Positions 13,161 through 26,128 of a stretch of DNA of 64,000 nt are shown piece after piece. The stretch spans positions 124,001 to 188,000 of the forward strand of contig JAIXMQ010000009.1 in the NCBI GenBank assembly GCA_025716855.1. Direction: 5' to 3'. Position 1 is the stretch's first letter. Each line of letters opens with the position of its first letter. The notes beneath the pieces are model-generated. The model saw only the letters and a list, made by a program, of their open reading frames with translations. It searched no databases and was not told the origin of the DNA. The translations under genes were made by a program, and so were the position numbers. This DNA is from Pilaira anomala. Its lineage: Eukaryota; Mucoromycota; Mucoromycetes; Mucorales; Mucoraceae.

Positions 13161-14888
13161 GGTGATAAAGTCTAATTATTCGCTCCTTGTAAGGACAATT
13201 GATTAAGCTACAATATTAGGACTATTCCTCTTCAATTGATATTTTGAAATACATCATTTCAATCATCAGTCGACACTGTAAAAAATAATTATTATTTGGC
13301 AATTCAATTTACCTCTGTACTGTGAGTCCTTTGCTCTTTGATTATTTACTGTTCGCTGGAGTTCCAAAATATGCTATTTCATGTACCCAATTAATTTTTA
13401 GTAAGTAAACAATGTTCTTGTATGTATTTAAAACAAAAGAGTAAAAAAAAAAAAAAAATAGGATTATTAGTAAGTATTCAAACCAGCATTTAAAGACATG
13501 AATGCAGAAGAGAGTTTTAGTACAAACTAAAAGTTCATGGCATTTAATTTTTTTATTTTTTATTTTTTTGACAGAAGATTGTGACACAAGTTTTGTTATG
13601 CATGAAACTGCCAAATATATGTATATATAAAAATCACATCAAACACTCAAGAGCAGTATTAAGATATTTCTAGTTAAAAAAAGCTTACAAGCCTTTGAAT
13701 AATCACACATAATATCATAGGTGATCCTTAAATCAAGCTACTTTTGATAGTAAAAAAAAACATTTAATTTTCATGTAAAAAAACATGTAAAAAAAATTAA
13801 AAAAAATTTCCAAAAAAAAAACTATAGCAGAAAGCACCTCTTTGACAGACACCGACTATAGTTAACTTTAACATAAAAATATTTCTGAAGCTAATGTTTA
13901 AAATTGTTATACAGTAATCAATCGAATACATAAAAAATTTTACATAATGTGATATGGTTGAGTTTTATCATTTAATCTTGAGTATATTTAAATACTAACC
14001 TAAGTATTTTTTTTTCCTTGAGATATAAGTTAAAGCATACAGTCAATTAGGTTTAGATATTTTAGGAATTACAAAAAAGAAAAAAAAAATAGGGGGCTCA
14101 TAGAAAAAAATGCGCTAAAAAATTTTTTTATGTAAACAAAAGGATAAACACTGATAAGAAGTGATGACATTTCTGGGCAATGATTCATGAGAACAAAATA
14201 CTACAGGCGTTTACAAAGGATGATTTTTAGTAGCAATATGAATATAAACGCTCGACAGAAGGTTAAGAAAAAAAAATGTGGCAATAAATTGAGATAGCTG
14301 GTTTTTAAGTTTTTTTTTTTTTTTTTTTTTTCACATGAAAAAGAAAGTTTATACTGTTTTCTTCATAAAAAAAAAAACAACATACATAATCGTGAGAGCC
14401 TTTTTTTTTTCTCATGCTCTAAACCACATTGCGACATCTAAAATGTGCGCCAGTATGATGTAAGCTATAGTGTTTCAACTGTTGTAAAAAATATATAAAA
14501 GAAGAAAAAAAATTCACATCAAGGTTTTTTTCTTTTTCTCTTTTTCCCTTTGTCTTTTTTTCTTTCTCTATATTTATTATCTACTTGGTAACGTATATAA
14601 CTTTCTCTCTGGCTCTAAATTCGATGGCATCTAACAATTATATCGGGTTCTATTAGGCATTTATATTTATTTAAAACTGAAAATCTACAAATTAATAACT
14701 ACACAAAGGTAATGATTTTTTTTCTGTGCTTTAAATTCTCATGGTACTCACTTCTTTTCTCTTGTTAAATGAATAGATACAGTCCCTATTTTTTTCCTTA
14801 CTTGCTGGTCAAGCTATACCCGGGATCCCAATCTCATATTACTTTTTCCAATGGTCCTCTCCTTATAAGAAAGAAAAAAAGGCACAAG

Positions 14889-15180
14889 ATACCCTGTAAA
14901 TATGTAAATATAATATACCCTTTTGTACATAATATATCCACTGTAAATATGTAAATAGTATACCCTGTACATATATATTATATACCCCCAAAAAGTACCC
15001 TTTATATATACCCCACCTAATAATATACCCATCAAAAGTACTTCTTATATATACCCTCACCTAATACGATACCCCATTATATAGACTATACCCCTTTATA
15101 GACTATACCCTTTATAGATTATACCCATTATAGATTATACCCATTATATAGAATATACCCATTATATAGAATATACCCAC
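14889..15180. repeat. Degenerate tandem satellite, TATACCC-rich
   Basis: About 290 bp of head-to-tail units of roughly 16-20 bp built on TATACCC plus TTATAGA, cleanest at the right end (15105-15180), where CCATTATATAGAATATA recurs. The left part is more diverged and includes a duplicated CCACTGTAAATATGTAAATA-like segment. Open frames crossing it on the minus strand are Tyr/Ile/Gly repeats produced by the satellite, not genes. Confidence 0.75.
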
Positions 15181-16250
15181 TTTTAAAAAAAAAAAAACTA
15201 ATAAAAATGAAGGGAGGGAGGGAGGGTTCCAAAAAATACAAATATCCTATTTTACGTGTACTTTAAATAGAAACATATAAATACAGTGTTTACGATATCA
15301 ATTGGCTTTTTTCTTGAAACACCAAATAGCAACTTTAAACATAGGTAGTGTCGATCGTTTCTTTTTAACTAACAAAAGATAGTTAAAGTACAGATACCTA
15401 CAGAAAAAGGCAATGCAATCATCGGTTACAATATTAAAGAAATGACAGTCAATATAATAATCGCCAATTGATTACAAAAATCAGCTATTTGTGAGTTTTT
15501 TTTTTCTAAAAAAAAATATATCAATTGATATCACTGTAAGCACTATAAAAAAAAAATAAAAAAATAAAAAATAGAGAGCAAAGATAATAAGTGTAGTGAC
15601 TAAATTACCATGTTGCTTTTCTTTATTGCGGTAAGCCTTCGAATAAATTTAAGCTCACATGTTGATATTGTCACCATGGAAATAGTAGCTCTTTATTTTT
15701 CCTTGTCTCATAGCAACGTGTTACCGTATCTAGCCTACTATGTACTGTGGTTCAAGAGTACAAAGCCTATCACTGTTGACAAATATGGAAAAACGATATT
15801 ACTCTACTAGTCAATATCTCAAGAACTTTTCCTCATCTGTAAATACCGACGTGTCAACGTACCAAAATCAATCCTCCTTTTGATAATACTCATCAGCAGC
15901 CAGTTGTTTACACGCCTCATCGTTTTATTAAATACTTCTTCGGCAAGTTTTATAAATAATATCGATCATGGATTGTTGGAAAGATAAGATTCAAAATTGT
16001 AAATTAGCCAAAATATGCTTTATTTTGACTTTTCATGTCAACATGTATTTCTTTTTGAAAATGTATGTACATACAGGTCTTAATTTTCTCATGCATTTTT
16101 ACTTCAAAACAAGAGTTCTCTCCGCTAGCAAATTGAATAAAGGAAAAATATGCATTGTGTTTGAACAAAATGGTATTGAAGTGAATAAAAAGCTATGATA
16201 AATTTCTGAACTCAGTTTGCTTGGATCAAGAAAGGTAATACCTTTTTGTT

Positions 16251-16375
16251 TATTTAGAGGAAGAAACGTTAAACACCTTCTGGTTATGTCATTATCAAGA
16301 AGTAAATGCTATCAAACGTGACGTGATTCCAATTGCGGAGATCAATAAACTAAATATCAAACATGATGTTTGCAG
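16251..16375 (+). other. Coding-like island, possible gene relic
   Basis: One frame reads LEEETLNTFWLCHYQEVNAI followed by a further 20 or so residues of mixed composition, unlike the Phe/Lys/Asn junk around it. A TTTATTTAG acceptor-like sequence precedes it, but no start, donor or partner exon was found. A similar short island (15885-15957, TPHRFIKYFFGKFYK then stop) lies upstream. Most likely a decayed gene or transposon fragment. Confidence 0.25.
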
Positions 16376-16479
16376 TGTATCATCCCCCTTTTTTTTTTTT
16401 TCCAAGTGTGTAGATACGTTTTATATTTCTTTTCTTTTTTTAATTTTTTGCGTGTTCATCCTATTCTAAAAAGAAACCA

Positions 16480-17822
16480 ATGTCTGGAAACAATCAACGT
16501 CTCAATATTTTCCCTACGCGAATGTATGCAATCTGTACAAAAAAAAAAAAAACTTTTGCTCTATGAAACTAAACTTTTTGATATTTAGGGCCCTTACCAA
16601 CATGAAGCTCAAGTTGAAGGGAGCTCAAACTGGTCATTCACTTTTGAAGCGTAAATCTGAAGCTTTAACTAAACGTTTTAGAGGTATTACCGTCAAGATT
16701 GATGAGGTATTTTTTTTTTTTTATTCTCGGGTAACTTATTGAAATGAAGTATTTACCTTTTTTTGTTTCCTCTGGGTGGTAAAAATAGCTTAAGCGCAAG
16801 ATGGGTCAAGTTATGCAACTTGCTTCTTTCTCTCTTGCTGAAGTTCAGTATATTACTGGTGATATTAGGTATGCTCTTTTTTTTTTTTTCTAAACAGTCT
16901 TTTTATTATTTTATTTATGTGAATACAAAAACAAAAAGTCAGCAGACGAGATTAACTAGCTTTTTTCTTTCAGTTACCAAATTCAAGAATCTTCCAAGTC
17001 TGCTCAATTACGTGTTCGCGCCAAACAAGAGAATGTTTCCGGTGTTATGCTTCCCGTATTTGAAATGTATAACGAAGGTGGCAATGGTAAGAACAAAAAA
17101 AAAAAAAAAAATAGCAATAAGCGGCTTTTTGTTTTATATACATTTTTATCTTTTGGTTACTAAAATACTGTAACCTTTTGACAGCTTTCGAATTCACTGG
17201 TCTCGGTCGTGGTGGCCAACAAATTCAAAGAGCCAAGGAAGTTTATACTAAGGCTGTTGAAACATTAGTAGAACTTGCTAGTTTACAGGTAATCATATTA
17301 CATCATGGGAATTTTTTTAAAAAAAAAATGTATTGTTTTATTGATAGTTTATGGTATAGACTGCCTTTGTCATTTTAGATGAAGTTATCAAGGCAACTAA
17401 TCGTCGTGTTAATGCTATTGAGCATGTTATTATTCCTCGTTACGAAAATACCATTAAATATATCACTTCCGAATTGGATGAACAAGACAGAGAAGAATTC
17501 TTCAGGTAAAAAAAAAAATAGTATTTTCCTTTATTTGTTTGTATCAATGTACTTATATTTCAAGTAGATTGAAGAAGGTTCAAAGTAAGAAGAAGGAGCG
17601 TGCTGCTGTTGACGAAGTTTTGAGATTAGAAGGTATTAAAGCTGCTGAAGAGAAGGGCATGGAAGGTAATATTTATATAAAAATGCAGAGCAAGGAGAAT
17701 TAAAAAAAAAAAAAAAAAAAAAAATACTTACTTTATTTATAGGACCAATACTTCATGCAGCAGAGGAAACTGGTCAAATTGATATGGTGGATCAAGAAGA
17801 TGAAGATATGATTTTCTATTAA
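16480..17822 (+). CDS. VMA8: V-type proton ATPase subunit D
   Basis: Eight exons: 16480-16523, 16589-16706, 16789-16868, 16974-17086, 17185-17288, 17360-17505, 17568-17665, 17743-17822; all in phase, 260 aa, the usual size for the family. Subunit D forms the central rotor stalk of the V1 sector, coupling ATP hydrolysis to the proton-pumping V0 ring at vacuolar and endosomal membranes. Signature stretches are [20 protein letters not shown] at the N-terminus, [38 protein letters not shown] and the C-terminal [20 protein letters not shown] helix. Start chosen because exon 1 gives the family N-terminus ([15 protein letters not shown]) directly upstream of the conserved Met-Lys-Leu-Lys. Seven introns in under 1.4 kb, several with long T or A runs. 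Confidence 0.96.
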
Positions 17823-19588
17823 AATTGTCGCGAAATTATATAAAAAAAAAATGTCTTGCCTATAAAAAAACCGTGTCCCTTTAAAACGTTTTTCCCTTTT
17901 TCTGCAAAATTTGATAAAATAAAATAAGCAAAATTTTTGTAATCAATAAATACAGGAGTTTTTATTTCTCAATTATTTAACAAGATATATCTTTTATTAC
18001 ATTATAATATATGATGAGGTATCCCGTACAAGCGCATGTTATTCTGTCTCGTGAATCTTTAATTATTTTTTATATTTGCATAAGAAAGTGAAAACGCGAC
18101 AAAATAGATAAAAAATCCGTTTCATTTTTTTTTTTTTTTACCTTATGAGACTGCTGATAAGGATCATGTTCCTCACTAAGTTTCAAGGCTAATAATGCGT
18201 CTTATAAATACATGTGTACAGTAAGAGCTCCTCCTTTTTATATAATGGATAATTGCTCCTTATCAATTTTATTGACATATTATTAAAAATGATATTATAT
18301 ATAATAATAAAAAAAAAAAAAAAAATTAGAAAATTTCTAAAAATTAAATAGCATCTACATATATATTCAATGAGAAGACATAATAGTATACCAGTTTAAT
18401 TCAATGATTCTAATCAATTAGGTAAGCTTTCTATTCAAGAGTCGCTGTATAAAAAATATGTTACGTAATATTTAATAAATCAAGTTTGAATTAGATCAAA
18501 ATATAATGGTGTGTACCAGGATATTGAGCTGATTGTTATGTCACAGTAATGGGTTATCTTAGATAGAAAGTATTCTCGCCACGAAATCTGATGCCAAAGC
18601 CCCAATTCTTTGTTCCTAATAAAGAAAACGTGGTTCATCCCTCTTCTCCCTGCTGCCCCTAAAAAAAGAAATGTGCAGATCTCTTTCAGGACCCTTTTTT
18701 TTTTAAAAAAAAAAAAAAATCTGATAACGTTATTTAAGTCGGGGTGAATTTACGAAATAGAATTTAAAGCCACGTATAAAACCAAAATATCAATAAATAA
18801 AGTTTTTACATTTATTTATTTTTCTATTTTAAATCGTCAATATATTAGTAGTATATTTTTAATCGTATCACATCGAATGGTGCCATATGTTTTCTCGGAA
18901 GCAATGTAATATAAGCAAATACCAATGATAATGCATAGATGTGTCGGGTTTGATTGTTTTGTATATTGATCTTCAGGTTTAAATGTGGTATAACTTGTCG
19001 TGTCAAAACTAGAAAAACTTTTGAACGCATTTTTTTTTTCCTTAATTGGGTTTATACATCTCGAAGAAAGCGTGTTGAGTGTTCTTATTACAAATATTTT
19101 TAACATATTTTGAAAGATCTCTGATTGAAATAAGGTGTGTATTATGCCAGTCTAGACTATTTGTATTACTTTAGCATCTTCCCTCGTGTGTCCTAAATAT
19201 GTTGTAAAGTTTCCATAATTAGGGTGTTTATTACAACAAGCGATACATTAAATTAAAAAAAAAAAATTATAATCTTTATAAATATTTTCAGGATATTATG
19301 TAAAATTTTGAATTATATTATTGCGTGAACAGAGAGAGGGCGAATTAAAAAAAAATAATAATAATAAAGAGAGAGAGAGAGAGAGAGAGAGAGAAATGAT
19401 AATAATGCAAATAATTATAATGATTTTAAGGGGTAATGATTTCTTTTTAGAATTAATAGTAACAATATATAGTAGCAACCTCCTTTTATAAAAGGAAAAA
19501 CAAAAAAAAAAGTGTTGTAAAAGTACAGAGTTATTATTGTAGCAATAGGAAATACTTTCTTGGTACTGGTTTTTTTTTTTCTTTTTTT
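17823..19588. other. Intergenic region
   Basis: About 1.8 kb between VMA8 and the wall-sensor-like gene. It holds A/T homopolymer runs, a T-to-A switch tract at 18695-18719 and a (GA)n microsatellite near 19368-19394. The longest frame (minus, 18837-19106) has no splice partners and no recognisable protein character. Confidence 0.55.
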
Positions 19589-20467
19589 CTATGATGTTGA
19601 TCCTACTTGGTAATTACCAACATAGGAGTGTCTAGGTGGGGGAGGCGCGCTGACATTTGACATATCAGGATATTCACTTGGTGCTTTACTGGACCATGTA
19701 TTGCCTTGTTGAATAGGTTGATTAAATTCTTCATCATCATCTTGAGGTCTAAAGACTTCTTGTTCACTAGAATTAGCTCTCTTTCTCTTACGAATGAAAA
19801 AGAATAAAAGTGCTGCAAGAATTGCTACACCTGCTACTCCTCCCACAACACCACCGGCAATAGCTCCCGCATTTGAACTTTTGCTTTCATTGGTTTCAGC
19901 AGTTAAAGTAGGAGAGTTCGTAGGCATTTCACTGGTAGGACTAAGACTCATTTCGGTTTCAGTTGGTGTGAAAACTTCTTCAGTAGTTGTGGGAATAATT
20001 TCTTCGGTGATTGAAGGTATTTCCTCTGTCGTTGTCGTAGGAATAGCTAAATAGTCTGTAGTAGTTGTAGTATAGTAATCGTCTGTTGTTGTAGTATAAT
20101 AGTTCTCGGTGGTAGTTGTATCTGATAATCAAAAAAAAAAATTTTTTTAAATAAATAACTAGGTTGATTTTTTATAGGGTAAAAAATCATTCTCTTCTTA
20201 CATGGTGTATATTGACCATTATCGTATGTAGTCGTTGTGGTATAATCTTCATCTCCTTCTTCATAATCACCCTCATCTATTAAATTTAACTTTAGTATAT
20301 GCTGTCATTTCAATGTATAAACAAAAAAATATCATAAAAAAAAAATTGATCGACATACAATCACCATCATCTTGAGCATTTACACCAGCCCATAAATTTG
20401 ATACAGCTACAATAGTAAATAAACCATATGAAGATAGTGCTTGAGTAAATTGTTTTAATGCGACCAT
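19589..20467 (-). CDS. Single-pass, Thr-rich cell-surface protein, wall-stress-sensor-like
   Basis: Three exons: 20359-20467, 20202-20276, 19589-20121, encoding 238 aa in phase. N-terminal hydrophobic signal peptide (LFTIVAVSNLWAGVNA), then an acidic DEGDYEEGDED-like patch and a Thr-rich stalk with repeated YYTTTT and TTTEE blocks suited to O-mannosylation. One transmembrane helix follows (AGAIAGGVVGGVAGVAILAA), flanked by KRKR, then a cytoplasmic tail of about 75 residues with a PPPPRHSY motif. This architecture is that of Mid2/Wsc-type sensors that report wall stress to Rho1/PKC signalling; there is no WSC cysteine domain, so a Mid2-like or generic glycoprotein role fits better. Function is inferred from layout only. 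Confidence 0.75.
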
Positions 20468-23400
20468 TTTTTCAAGAAAAAAATTATAATAAAAATAGAT
20501 AAAAAAGAGAAAAGGGAAAAAGAGAGAGAAGGAAAAAAAAAAAAAAGAGAGGAAACAAGATTAAAAAAGAAGGGGACCTTTAAGTATAAACACCTGGATA
20601 TAAACAATCACGTTTTAAAAAGTATAAAAAAAGAAAAATGAGAGTGTGTACAACTTGAAATACAAGGTTAGATTGGATGTTTTTTTTTTGGATCCTCAAA
20701 GGGAGATTTAAAAAAAGAACGGTTATGTGTAACAATTTTTTTTTTTTTTTATTTAAGCACTTCAGCAAGAAAAAGCCAAAAAAAAGCCTTTGTTTAGTTT
20801 TTGTTCAGCCACGCTGGTATTTAGTTTATATTGTTCAATATAAATATTAAACATTAGCATAACTCAGTCTCTGAAGGAGAGAGAGACAAAAAAAAAAATT
20901 TATCTTGGCATATGTCTTACTTTTAATCTCTAGACCTAAGTATATCCAAAAATACTTTTGCTTACCTAAATCAGAAAACTGTAAAAAAAAAAATCCTACT
21001 AATCTGTCATGTGGATTTTACTTTTAGCATCAGTCCCGAATCAGTTATTTAAAACAAAATAGAAAATGGGGTCAACTAGAATCATTTGTTTGTTTTCATT
21101 ACACGATCATTTTATTCATATTTTCAGCTGTTAAAATGTAAAAAAAAAAAAATCCGGCTCGTTCCGAACAATGTTTAAACGTTTATTTCTCATATTATAT
21201 GCATCTATTTTGGTTGCCGGGATTAAGCAATTTCATCAGTCAACTACTCAATTTCTCTGTAATATATTGTCTTTTTAATATATATTCATTTGAACTACAT
21301 AGTATTAATTATGAAGAAGTAATCAAAACTAAGGAGAAAAATACCTACTACTCGTCTTATATAACTTTTTGTGATCACTCTTTCCACGCTTACCGGAATA
21401 ACGGAAGAGTTGTGGTGACCTTCTAGTTAGTTAAGTATATAGTTCCACAACAGAGGCAGAGGGAAGCGTTTTTTTTTTTTAAAAAAAAAAGTGATTGTGA
21501 AGTAAGGTGGTCCGTCAATAATTGATCTTTTTAAAGGGTTTATTTCTAACGTTAAGGCAACGAGAGTATTTAAAGAATGCCAAAATTTATTTCCCTGAGT
21601 GAGTAAATAATACCCCTCCCTGTTCAAGAAATTTTATTTTGTTGGTAAAGCCATAAATAATGTCCAAGTCATAATAAACTGTATCTCATGCTTACAGCTT
21701 TTGTAATATAACGCTTCATTATTTGACACAAAGCTGTTAAACATAAAATCCTTGACAATTGGGTAAACAATTGCCTTCATATGAAAAATCCTCATCCTGT
21801 ATGTACAAGCAATACCAGAAAGCAAAAAAAAAAAAACATTCTCGGCGAGCAACAACTCTTCTTTTTAATTCGAAAAATTGACTATGAAAAGAGCCAACAC
21901 TATCATGTATATATGACTATATATCGCGTCGAGCGTTAAAATCATATAAGCCAAATATTTGAAGCATATTCATAACCAAATAAAAACTAGAGTGCCTATA
22001 TAACAAGATCCAAGAGTTTTTAAGACCGAAAGTGATCGAGGAATCACTTACGTTTCTTTGTAAAGAAAATGTTTTCTTCACAATTTTTTAGGCGCGCAAT
22101 CATGTTCATATATTATTCTCCAGAATGTCAAGCTTTTTTTTTTTTTACCCAATATATTTTGAATCACAAAATAACATCCCTCATCGTTTTATTAACAGAA
22201 ATAAGCAGAAATGAAAAAAAAAAATAGACAGCTCTTGTGTCATGGGAATTAACTCAACACGGTCCTTGAATGTGATCATGCCTTTTACAACAGAATTAAC
22301 TGTAGCAAGCTGTTATTATTTAATTATCACGTATTGCTAAATTTTATTGATGAGGAGTATATATGATTAAATGTGAAGGCAACATATTTTGGAAGATTTT
22401 TTTTTATACGTCAGCTTGAACTTCAAAGATTACTTGTGAATGAACTTTTGCTGTGATTTTTAAACCTTTAATATTGTTTGTACCTAAATCTAGCACTTCT
22501 GAAATACCCCAAAAAAAAAAATCATTACACTCAATATTTATAAAATGATTTGATACATAAACATATTCATATTGATTGTTGTTGTAATAAAAAAAAATGA
22601 ATGAATGATTTAAAAAAAAAAAAAAAGGAAAAGAGTCAATTGCTACTGTAATATCTTTAAATGGAACCAAAAAAAGTCCAAATAAAAGACGAAGGTTTTA
22701 TTACTGCAGGGTATGATAACCCTTTTATACTCTTTTACTACACTGTGACTAGTATAATGATATCCTTGTAACACACCTTATACGTGTTACATATATTCTT
22801 GTTATTCTTGCTCTCTTCTGGCAATTGAAAGCTTTACTTTTTTTAATCACAATCTTAAAAGCTACTCTCCAAACCAGTCTATTTAATACCTAAGAAAATA
22901 ATATTAATTAATACAGTCTTCAAAATGACGAACATTATATTATAATATAAGATATTCTTCCATTATTATCGCACAGTGAAGGTTATGGTCAATAATTATA
23001 TAATGTATACATCTCTGCCTTCGGGTCTCAGTAAAGAGAGAAAAGAATAAAGATATATATTTGTCTCTCGGTTTTATTCATAAATGAGATCGATAAGAGT
23101 TAAATACGATGTCATTTCATCAGGAAATTTATAACTCAAACTTTTTGGTCGTCTTTATCGAGCTTAATAAACTTTTTGAAAAAAGAAAAACACCATTAGA
23201 ATGCAAAAAGAACGATTTGAAGAATTTCCAAGTAATAAAGATTGGAAGGGGAAAAAACTTGGTGCACGACAATTGTTTAAAGATTTGAGTGTAACGAATA
23301 TAGTTTATTTTTGGTAATTGCAGATTTATATTTAGATTATTTTGACTTTTGGTACATAAAAAAGGTCTTCAGCCACACACCATGTATAATACAGAAATAT

Positions 23401-25170
23401 AATAGCAACCTACTATAAATGTATTCTTGAAACTGTATAATTACGTTTGTTTACATTCAAGTCATCTTCACACCCTGACTTCCCTTTATAATATCTTTCA
23501 ACAAAAATTAACAGCTTTGTTAGAGAACAACGCTGATTTTTTTTTTAAAAAAAAAAAAAAAACTGTATATTCAAGAAAAGTGATACTACACTTATATCAT
23601 GTGGATATGAATGCTAAGCCCAAGACTATATAAATAATATACTCAAAAGATGAATTTACAAATGAGCCTAAATAGACAGCTTTTATTTTGTAACGTTAGG
23701 TATTAGCTAGCTGAGCAGTATACTAAATTATTAAGAGTACATACATACAAATGATCACATACAAAAAAAAAAAGGGGGGGGGTAAATGATAATGTTTCAA
23801 AAAGACGCTATGTAATTCATATACATATATAAAATGATATGTCCAAATTTATCTTTGATCAAAAATAAAAAAAAGGGCTAATTGGGAACTCTCTCAACTT
23901 TTATTGTATGATAAAAAAATAAAAATAACTATTTGTATATCAATACGATAATTCAAATAAAGTTACTCGGAGGTAGTCTCGATCAAAAATTAAAAAAAAA
24001 AAAAAGTTATATAAAAAAACTTAACTAGTAATATATTTATGTACACAAAAAATGTGTCAATCAAAAGTTTATATTCTGTTACTGTAAACATAAACTTAGA
24101 TTTCAGATATACATAATACATACAAATAAAGCGTCTACATAGATAAAATGTTGTCTATGTACGATGCTATTACCGCTAACATGTTGAGATTTATTACTCT
24201 CGGTATGATACAACATAAAACATTTTTAGTTAACGCAATAAGCATTTCTTATATGTGTTATAGCAAACATTTGTTGTTTAACAAATAATATGTATCCGAG
24301 TTTTTACATAGAAATTCGTGGTCAAACTTATACTCACTATTTAATCTATATTTAGCTAATAGCTTATTCAAATAAATAAATAAAAAAAAAGGGGATTCCG
24401 TGTATATCAAATTCAATTCCTTTTATGTCATTTGAATGCTACTTTCTTCTCCCCCCAAGAAAAAAAAAAATGCAACGCCGGTCCATGATAGGTTTAATAA
24501 AAAAAAAATACAAGTAGTACAAACAATGTGTTGAATCAGAAAATATCTAACCAAGTTAGAGAAAGATGAGAGTGAGTAGAAGAGAGTGAGGAGAACTTGG
24601 CAATTATATGCATGCCAAGTATCTAAATACTTTATAATAAAAATAGAAAATAAATCATTGAATTTAACATTTGTGTTATAAGTTTTTTTTTCTAATACAT
24701 ATTTTTTTTTCTTTCTTTGGGGAAAAAAAAAAAGAGGATAGGTGTTTTTTATTTGAATAAAATTTTACTATAAAACTAATTGAGTTATAAGCCCAATTTA
24801 TTTTTTTCTCTAAAATAAATAAAACGAGCCAAGTCATACATTATCACTCTTTTTACACAGTCTTGCTTTTTTATCAAATCAATCTTATTGTCAGTTGAAA
24901 TAAGCACATCCAAAAAAAAAAAAAAAAAAAGGGCCAAGGTAACACGACTGGGCTTGATTTATCCGGACTCAAAACGATACACACATAACAATATATCATG
25001 AGGCTTCGCAAATAAAAGAAAACATTTGTATATATAAAGAGAGGTTTAAATCGTCCTGTTCCATCTTTTTTTTCTTCTTAGTTACTAGATCCCTCTCTTA
25101 TTTAAACAAACAACCTTTTTTTTTAAAAAAAAAAAACTTTTTCTTATCAAATATATATATATATTAAAAA
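20468..25170. other. Long gene-poor region
   Basis: About 4.7 kb with one relic exon (22404-22670) and no complete gene seen. It contains many poly-A/poly-T runs, T-to-A switch tracts at 21469-21490, 23537-23562 and 25116-25136, and a GA-rich strip upstream of the wall-sensor start (20520-20550). Confidence 0.55.
22404..22670 (-). pseudogene. Relic 3' end of a protein-coding gene
   Basis: The last exon-like piece on the minus strand reads VLDLGTNNIKGLKITAKVHS and ends QVIFEVQADV before a stop at 22404, and it follows a TATTTCAG acceptor. About 150 nt upstream the same strand gives VPFKDITVAIDS, preceded by a frame break in a T run. The alternating hydrophobic pattern resembles LEA-like/immunoglobulin-fold domains of fungal membrane proteins, but this is a weak impression. 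No donor joins the two pieces cleanly and nothing upstream continues the gene, so a truncated pseudogene is preferred. Confidence 0.35.
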
Positions 25171-26128
25171 ATGGGTCAATATAAATGTTGTTGCTGTATC
25201 CCTGTCAGGTAAAAATTTATAAATTACTGTCAATGCATAAATTATTTTATACTTATTATTTTGAATAGGGCTGGTGTTTTAATCATTGCTTTACTTTCAG
25301 CCGTAATAATAAAAAAAAAAAAAAGGGTCAATAATTGAAACGATAACGGAACTAAACGATTTTTTTTTTTAGGCTGCTTATATCGCCACCACGGTTAGTC
25401 TTTTCTTGGCAAAAGCAGATGGAAGTAAGTTGTCAAATCATAAATAAACAATTGGAGTCATTGCTTATTTTATTTTATTTTTCTGCTTTTAGATAGAGCT
25501 TACTTAGAAACCCCCGATATCACTTACAACATGAATGCAGTCAATGGTGTCTTTTATACTGCTATTGCTTTCAGTATTATATTCGCAATTGCTTCTCTCT
25601 TTGGTGTAGTTGGAAGTATTACTGTAAGTAAAAAAAAAAAAAAAAATTAAAGCCCAAATATATAATATGAGGCTGACATCTTTTATTTTTTTATTTTTTA
25701 TACAATAGCAACATAGAAGAATGATTTCTATGTTTAAAGGCGTTTATTGGTTTGTTGTCATTATGCAATTTATCTTGACTATGGCCATTATTATTGTACT
25801 AGCCGTTAATAGAAACCAAATTATTGGACATTGTGCAGTGACGGTTGGAGGTCCAGATGCAGCTTCAGATTGTGAAGAAGGCTTTAAATACATGATGATT
25901 ATATTTTCTGTTGTTGCCATGTTAATGAATTTTATTCAGGTACAGAAATTTAAAAAGCCACATCAATTGTTACAAATTTATTAACTTATTTTTTATATGT
26001 ATACATAGTTTTATTTCGCCACAGCTATTAGTGCATACGCTGCTCGTTTGCGTAGGACAAATATGCATGAAAAACTTCGTAATTTAGAAGATTTCCCTGA
26101 ACCGCCTAGTAAAACAGAGTTCTTTTAA
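25171..26128 (+). CDS. Four-transmembrane, tetraspanin/MARVEL-like membrane protein
   Basis: Six exons: 25171-25208, 25269-25302, 25373-25424, 25493-25623, 25709-25939, 26009-26128; in phase, 201 aa. Starts MGQYKCCCCIPVR, a Gly-2 (possible myristoylation site) followed by four cysteines suited to palmitoylation. Four hydrophobic segments follow: VLIIALLSAAAYIATTVSLF, VFYTAIAFSIIFAIASLFGV, FVVIMQFILTMAIIIVLAV and MIIFSVVAMLMNFIQ. A Cys-containing loop (GHCAVTVGGPDAASDCEEG) lies between helices 3 and 4, as in small tetraspanin-like proteins. The short cytoplasmic tail is RLRRTNMHEKLRNLEDFPEP. The layout indicates a membrane organiser at the plasma membrane or an endomembrane; no specific family name was recognised. 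Confidence 0.8.

Larger units (their letters stand above)
8978..16479. other. Long gene-poor region
   Basis: About 7.5 kb with no supportable gene. It holds dispersed diverged repeats (9.98 kb against 11.38 kb; 13.06 kb against 46.2 kb), a 57-T run, an 11-bp inverted repeat at 9902-9951, a degenerate TATACCC satellite at 14.9-15.2 kb, and short codon-like islands near 15.89-15.96 kb and 16.25-16.37 kb. Open frames here are AT-rich, Phe/Lys/Asn/Ile-dominated and lack splice-consistent partners. Confidence 0.6.

Noticed and set aside
13342..13614. 90-aa minus-strand frame
   Set aside because: Crosses A and T runs, Phe/Lys-dominated, no motif and no consensus splice neighbours.
14814..15060. 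Overlapping minus-strand frames of 65-73 aa rich in Tyr, Ile and Gly
   Set aside because: They are translations of the TATACCC satellite; periodic composition, no start context and no splice partners.
16763..17173. 136-aa plus-strand frame inside VMA8
   Set aside because: Reads through two VMA8 introns in another frame; the spliced VMA8 model accounts for the sequence.
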